Below are positions 59,101-64,000 of a stretch of 64,000 nt of DNA, piece after piece; position 1 is the stretch's first letter; every line of letters starts with the position of its first letter. Source of the stretch: Lathyrus oleraceus. Its lineage: Eukaryota > Streptophyta > Magnoliopsida > Fabales > Fabaceae. Below the pieces are notes generated by a model. The model ran no database searches. It saw nothing but the letters and a program-made list of their open reading frames with translations, and was not told where the DNA came from. The stretch is taken from NCBI RefSeq assembly GCF_024323335.1, contig NC_066579.1:243595068-243659067 (forward strand). The letters are read 5' to 3'. Position numbers and translations under genes: made by a program.

Positions 59101-60705
59101 CTAACATGCATTAACACCAATGTTTCCATTGCCCGACCTCAAATAGTTGTGACTTCTACATAAGTCCAATTATGATTGCTTAACATAGCGCTAAATTTGT
59201 GACACAAAAGGCATAGCATTCTAGTAAGTGAGATTGTAAGTCTCCCCTCTTTCATGGTATTATGTGGAAACTTGGCCTTTTTTCCTTCCTTTGGAAGATG
59301 TCTTAGTTCAAAGATTCATACTTGTGAATAATGGGTTGAGTGTTCTCCAAAGAATACTTAAACAGAACAAAAGGAAAAGCAATACTAACTTTTAATCAAC
59401 TAACAACTAACATTTAATTTCAAGCCATTTACTTTTATGCACTTGAATTTTGAGCTCTTATTCATTTGCCATTATTCATACCATTTAACTTGTTTACTTT
59501 AATGTCATTTGAGCCATATCTTGTGATTATTCTCTGATTGTATATACTTGTTTGTGTTCTTTTGACCTTAATGTACATAATAACAACAAAAACCCTAAAA
59601 GATATTTTGTGTGAACTGTTGGTTTGCTCTGAGACATTGGACTTAGAATTAGGCAACACTCCCTATTCAAAATGACTTGGCCAATGCCAACTTTCATAAA
59701 ACCAAATGCTTGTAAAGTGAACTTTCATCTAATGCAAATTTTGAAGATCCTTTTGAGTTCATCTGCAACATGATCTTGATGAAGCTGATATTTTGAACTT
59801 ATGTCTAATGCTTATCTTTGAAGTCATCTGATACATGGAAGATCATAGAGTTGTTAAGCTTGGATGTGGCAATCTTTATTTGATGCATTGCTCCTCATCT
59901 AGCTATTTGTGTATTGATATTGCTTGATTCTAAAGTCCAAGGGAAATTTGGGTTTCTATATGACATTTTTGTCTATTGGATTGTAGCCCGCTGGTCATAT
60001 CTTTTCAACTCTTAACTTTTAAATTTGTGCTTAGGATTAGTCTCTTCATCTCCTCCCCATTTCTTTAATTTCAAATCTCTCGCTCCTTTTAAAATCTTAT
60101 TTGATTGTGTTTGTTTTCAAAACTTAGACCATTTTGCAAATTAGAAACTTTGTCGTTATGCCATTGCATTTTTAAACTCTTTTCTTAATTAAACTTGTAA
60201 ATGAACTTAATCATACTTAACTTAAAATTTCAAAATCCAAAAAAGAACTAACACTCATTCAAACCATTTTTAGGCCTTTTGTGCATTTGCTAAACTTAAA
60301 TTTTTGTTAAAAACAATGCACTCATTTTGAAATTGTTCCCACGAACTACGAGGTTTTGATCCCTCATTTTATGTTGGCACGTAGGCACAAGTCCGAAGGT
60401 CTTGTCAAACACAAAAAATATAATTAATGAATTCTTTTCTCATCCCTCCACTCTATTAATTGCAAACATCTTTTGTACAAAAGTACATATACACACAAAA
60501 AAGGGCTCCCTAGGAGTGCCTAGGACACTTTGGGTGCCTAACACCTTCCCTCTATGTAACCAACCCACTTACATGTAATCTCCTATATTTTATTAGTTTT
60601 GATTTGAAAACATCTTATCTTTTGGGGTTTGTTCGTACTTTTCCCTTTTCCTTTGAAAACAATAAAAGTGTGGTGGCGACTCTGGTTTTATTGATGTCTA
60701 GCTTA
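56107..60705 (+). repeat. 3' LTR of F (about 4.6 kb)
   Basis: Starts TGTAAGATCCCAATTTTG, homologous to the start of the E LTR. Near its end it has GTGGCGACTCTGG, a primer-site-like motif also found about 80 bp before the end of the E LTR (GTGGTGACTCG). The right end is placed where G gag similarity resumes; I could not find a clear CA end or target duplication. Confidence 0.7.
57626..57634 (+). promoter_or_regulatory. TATA box of F LTR
   Basis: TATAAATAG, a full plant TATA consensus, 1.52 kb into the LTR. Transcription would start about 57660 and leave roughly 3 kb of R/U5. Confidence 0.6.
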
Positions 60706-62463
60706 TCCATAGCTTGAGGGTCATGAATTTACCGTTATAGATACGTCTCACATCAAAAACTAGGAAATTACCTGGACAACCGTCCACCATGTTCACAAAT
60801 GTGTTACCATGAGGAGGCAACAGACTGGCTTTCACATTTGGCGCTTTGTCCTCAAAGGACACCATACCACTATTTACCAACTTCTGAACTCCATATTTTA
60901 GAGGATAAAAATTCTATATATCATGGATAGGGGGTCCTTGGTGAAAAGCACAATGATGGTCAAGCTTGAACCACCATGGTAGTGGCTCAGGAATTTGCGA
61001 AGGATTTGTTGGCTGGATAAGGTTCTTAAGAACCAATGATGGGTATAACTCTGCATAAGTCATAGGAATAGGGTCAAAGGAGACCTTCTTCTACTCAAAA
61101 TTTTGTTGGTGATTATTGTTGTTGTTGTAATTGGTTCTTTGTTGTGGTTGTTGATGTTGTTGTTGCTGAACTAGAACTGATTGATTGTTGGAATTGTTGG
61201 AAAAAACTGGAATTACTAAAGAAACTTGGTGCTAATGTTGACGGGGTTGAGAACTTTTTCTGACATAAGGCCTCATCTTCCTCTCCACTGATACTGAATT
61301 AGTTTCTTCTTCCTTCCTCTTGGAGAAACTCCCACCATACTTCTTGTTGGCCGATGCTTCTTCTTTAGACAAACGTCCTTCACAAACTCATTCTTCTAGC
61401 CTCATCCCCATGTTTACCATTTTGGTAAAGTCATTAGGGGAACTCGCAATCATACGTTCATAGTAAAACAAACTCAACATCTTCAAGAAGATCTTCATCA
61501 TTTCCTTACCTTCGAGAGGTAGACTTATCTAGACAGCCAATTCTCTCCATCTCTGAGCATATTCTTTGAATGTCTCTTTATCCTTCTAAGACATATACCT
61601 CAATTGGTTTCTATTAGGTGCCATATCCACATTATACTTATACTACTTGACAAAGGCCTCGCCTAAATCATGGAAAGTATGGATGCTTGCATTGTCTAGA
61701 ACCACGTACCACCTTAAGGCAACTCCGGTTAAACTGTCTTGGAAATAGTAAATCAACAACTAATCATTATCAGTCTGAGTAAACATTTTTCTGGCATACA
61801 TAACAAGATGGATCAGCGGGAAAGTATTCCATTTGTACTTTTCAAAGTTTGGAACCTTGAATTTCACCGGGATCTTAACATTGGGGACCAAGCAGAGTTC
61901 AACAACACTCTTCCCAAACAAGTCTTCCCCTCTCAGAGTCTACAACTCTTTGCACAACTCAAGGAATTGATCTTTCATTTCATCCATCTTCTCGTATACA
62001 TCTGGAACTTCAGATGGATCAGAGTGGTAGATAGTGTCCTTAACATGAGGAAGAGTGTGAACAACCAGAGGTGGCATTGACATGACCGGGGTAGATGTCG
62101 GCAGAGAAATAAATGTGTGCGCATACCCTTTTGGCATAAAATTTGACGACATTCCCCAAGGGAATCCATCAGGCATAAAAGGAATGGGTTGACTGGGAGG
62201 AGTAACAGGAATAGTTGAGGTAGGAACCTCAGAAATGACAGTCCTCTGAGGAGGAGGAGTTGTAGGAGTTGGTGATAACTAATTCTAGGCACCAATCACA
62301 GATTCCATCAGCGTCGTAAGCCTGGCGATCTCATCGTTCACCTCTCGATTCTCTTGCTCTAGATGCTTCATTCTCTTTGGTTGATTAACGCAAGTATTAT
62401 AGTGGTGAGTCATCTTGGCTGATGCACATAAGAAGAATTGATAAGACATCTAGCGGAAGAAAC
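60706..62463 (-). pseudogene. G gag, many stops, cut by F
   Basis: Begins after the acceptor-like TTCATAACAG|G (62464/62463). Recognisable parts: MTHHYNT (the HRYNTRAN site of D), HLEQENREVNDEIARL coiled coil, FMPDGFPWGM near 62180, DTIYHSDPSE, the capsid region near 61880-61450 (FEKYKW, ERMIAS), a Gln/Asn-rich stretch near 61180, and the GCPGNFLVFDVRR block near 60760. Stops occur about every 150-300 bp, more than in D, so this copy is old. The spacer 62464-62669 holds no gene. Confidence 0.8.
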
Positions 62464-62669
62464 CTGTTATGAAAATGATGCATGAAATGCAATGTTTTTT
62501 ATTGTTTTTAATTTCAAGGAGTATATGAAGTCCTATTTGCAAATATATATTCAAATAATAATTTGATTGACCATAAAATCTCTTTTAATTCATAAATTTT
62601 TGGAAGGGTTACACTGAGTACAATTTTAGAAACCAAAATATAAATACAAGAGAAAAGGAAACTATCATC

Positions 62670-64000
62670 CTAAGGATCCCTAGTAACTACATCAGATGAT
62701 CTGGCTATGGATGCATACTTCCTTCGGATGCGTCGAATCTCAGACTCAAAGGATGTCTTCATCTGATCCTTCTTAAGAACTAGCTGATCAACAATCTTCT
62801 TCCAAACACCAGAAGGATGAGCCATACTAGAGGAAGGTAAACCTAATGGCTCTCTCTGTCTCTTCACTGCACGGTCTTCAAGAATCTCAATAAGGGCTTC
62901 TTTGTCTTTCGACTTAAGCTCCAACTCTTCATGCTTTCGGCTCAAAGCATGAAACCTCTCTTCCCACATATCTTTCTCTTCCATCATCTTGGTGAGTGCG
63001 TCTTCCAACTCCTCTACATCTTGGTTAGGGGGAGTTTATGGCACATCCATAACCAAAGGCATAGGTCTTTTACAAGCGTACGTTATCTTCAGCTGCAGAG
63101 CCCTCTTATTCACCCAAATAGTGTAAGCTTCCAAAGCTACACAATTGCATGGACCAAGCTCGGGTCTTCCTTTCTTATGCGTATTATGCCAAGCATGTAT
63201 CATCCTCTGCTTCAAATGTTGGGGATCTTTACCCTCTTGATAGAATATACCTTCTACCTGAATGTTATTAGGTTTATCTCTCAAGGGGAACCCAAGTTGA
63301 CGACGGGTCAAAGCAGGGTTATAGTTGTTTCCTCCTTGGGTACCAATGAAAGGCACATTAGAGAATTCACCACAACTGTCAATAATGTCCACACTACTCA
63401 ATGTAGAATCATACCAAGTAATATCATCATTAGTGAGAGACATAAGTCTCTGAGACCATCGTAGACATTGCTTGTTCTCCAAAAAAGCAGGTGTCTGAGG
63501 CAAGTGCGAAATAAACCACTTGTACAGAAAAGGAACACAACACACAATAGTCCCACAACCTTTACAATTCCTCAAATTCAAAGAGAAATACATGTCACCC
63601 AACAGAGTCGGAACAGGATTCCCAATCAAGAAGATTCTAATGGAGTTAACATCAACAAAACCGTCAATGTTAGGAAACAAAGCTAGACCATAGACGAGCA
63701 ATACAAAGATGGCTTCAAAAGAATCCATGCTACCAGCTTGAGCAAAGAAAATAGCTTTACCAATGAGGAACTCAAAAGTCAACCCAAGAATACCTCCTTT
63801 CTTCACCAAATGAGCATCAATTTCAGATTTCTTCAGATGAAGGGCTTCTGCTATAACATGAGATCTTGGAGTCTCCTCCAGTCCACTAAAAGGTACTTTG
63901 TCAGATATAGGTATTCCCAAGAGATGGGCATACTCCTCCAACGTAGGCACAAGCTGATAGTCTAGAAAAGTGAAGCACCAGTAGACATGGTCATAAAACT
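62670..64000 (-). pseudogene. G ORF1, N-terminus beyond window edge
   Basis: Single frame with one TAA (about 63033) between the globular domain and the coiled coil. Domain blocks from right to left: MPTLEEYAHLLGIPI (63950), FEAIFVLLVYGLALFPN, NPVPTLLGDMYFSL, LYKWFISHLPQ, RRQLGFPLRDKP, ELGPCNCVALEAYTIWV, then the tail EKDMWEERFHALSRKHEEL and a terminal RDP. This is the best preserved ORF1 domain in the window. I believe it is the DUF7745 type (from memory). Role in the element unknown. Confidence 0.78.

Larger units (their letters stand above)
50713..60705 (+). mobile_element. Element F: 5'-truncated Ogre-like element
   Basis: Begins inside RT (VSEKGIEFDP) directly against D ORF1 in inverted orientation, then RNase H pair, integrase, hairpin array, long repeat-rich 3' region, polypurine tract and 3' LTR. 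No gag, pro or ORF1. Its right end meets G gag near 60705, consistent with insertion into G. The exact right boundary is uncertain by tens of bases. Confidence 0.75.
60706..64000 (-). mobile_element. Element G: Ogre-like element fragment (ORF1 and gag)
   Basis: Minus-strand ORF1, continuing past the right window edge, followed by most of gag and broken at about 60705 by F. Same subfamily as D: matching blocks in ORF1 tail, gag and the pre-gag spacer. Pro and pol are not seen. Confidence 0.8.

Overview
The window is plant nuclear DNA made almost entirely of nested Ty3/Gypsy LTR retrotransposons. I see no host gene, rRNA, tRNA or CRISPR array. Very long Ogre-like elements (5-kb-class LTRs, a tRNA-Arg-type primer site, an extra ORF before gag, a pro/RT intron and a second RNase H) sit beside Tekay/Del-type chromoviruses. 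This mix suggests a large-genome legume, most likely tribe Fabeae (Pisum, Vicia, Lathyrus or Lens). The lineage call is inference; the element types are read from the sequence.

Layout, left to right. Element A (1-8313, +) is a young Tekay-type chromovirus whose 5' LTR is cut by the window edge. It sits in the gag of E, an Ogre-like element on the minus strand (8314-25442). B (9890-18502, -) is a second Tekay-type copy with a perfect 5-bp target duplication (AATTC), inserted in ORF1 of E. E itself sits in ORF1 of C (25443-43652, +), a related Ogre-like element whose gag also holds a Tekay-family solo LTR (28099-30139, target duplication TGATT). C sits in the integrase of D (43653-50712, -). 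D abuts F (50713-about 60705, +), which is 5'-truncated and ends in a long LTR next to the gag of G (60706-64000, -). Reading frames of the hosts resume across the B and solo-LTR insertions, so the order of insertion can be read directly: D, then C, then E, then A and B.

How the parts work together. The Tekay-type elements encode one Gag-Pro-RT-RNase H-Int-chromodomain polyprotein. All three LTR copies keep a consensus 5' splice site, a juxtaposed 3'/5' splice site and, in A and B, a 3' splice site 7 nt before the gag ATG. The predicted first exon has no ATG. A fully spliced leader would remove the primer site and every upstream ATG, which would separate translated RNA from genomic RNA. Inside the first predicted intron lie arrays of perfect palindromes at spacings close to whole helical turns. 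A and B use TACGCGTA; the solo LTR uses GTTAACCGGTTAAC at the matching place.

The Ogre-like elements encode ORF1 (a large domain plus coiled coil), Gag-Pro, and RT-RNase H-RNase H-Int. In C and in D a phase-2 intron, whose GTAA donor itself supplies the pro stop codon, would join Gag-Pro in frame to RT. Just after integrase, both C and F carry a tandem set of small hairpins, several of them CCC-GNRA-GGG, separated by GGCAAAAA-type spacers. The most interesting candidates are the Tekay leader splicing, the phased palindromes and this hairpin array. All coding regions here carry stops or frameshifts, so no copy in the window looks autonomous.
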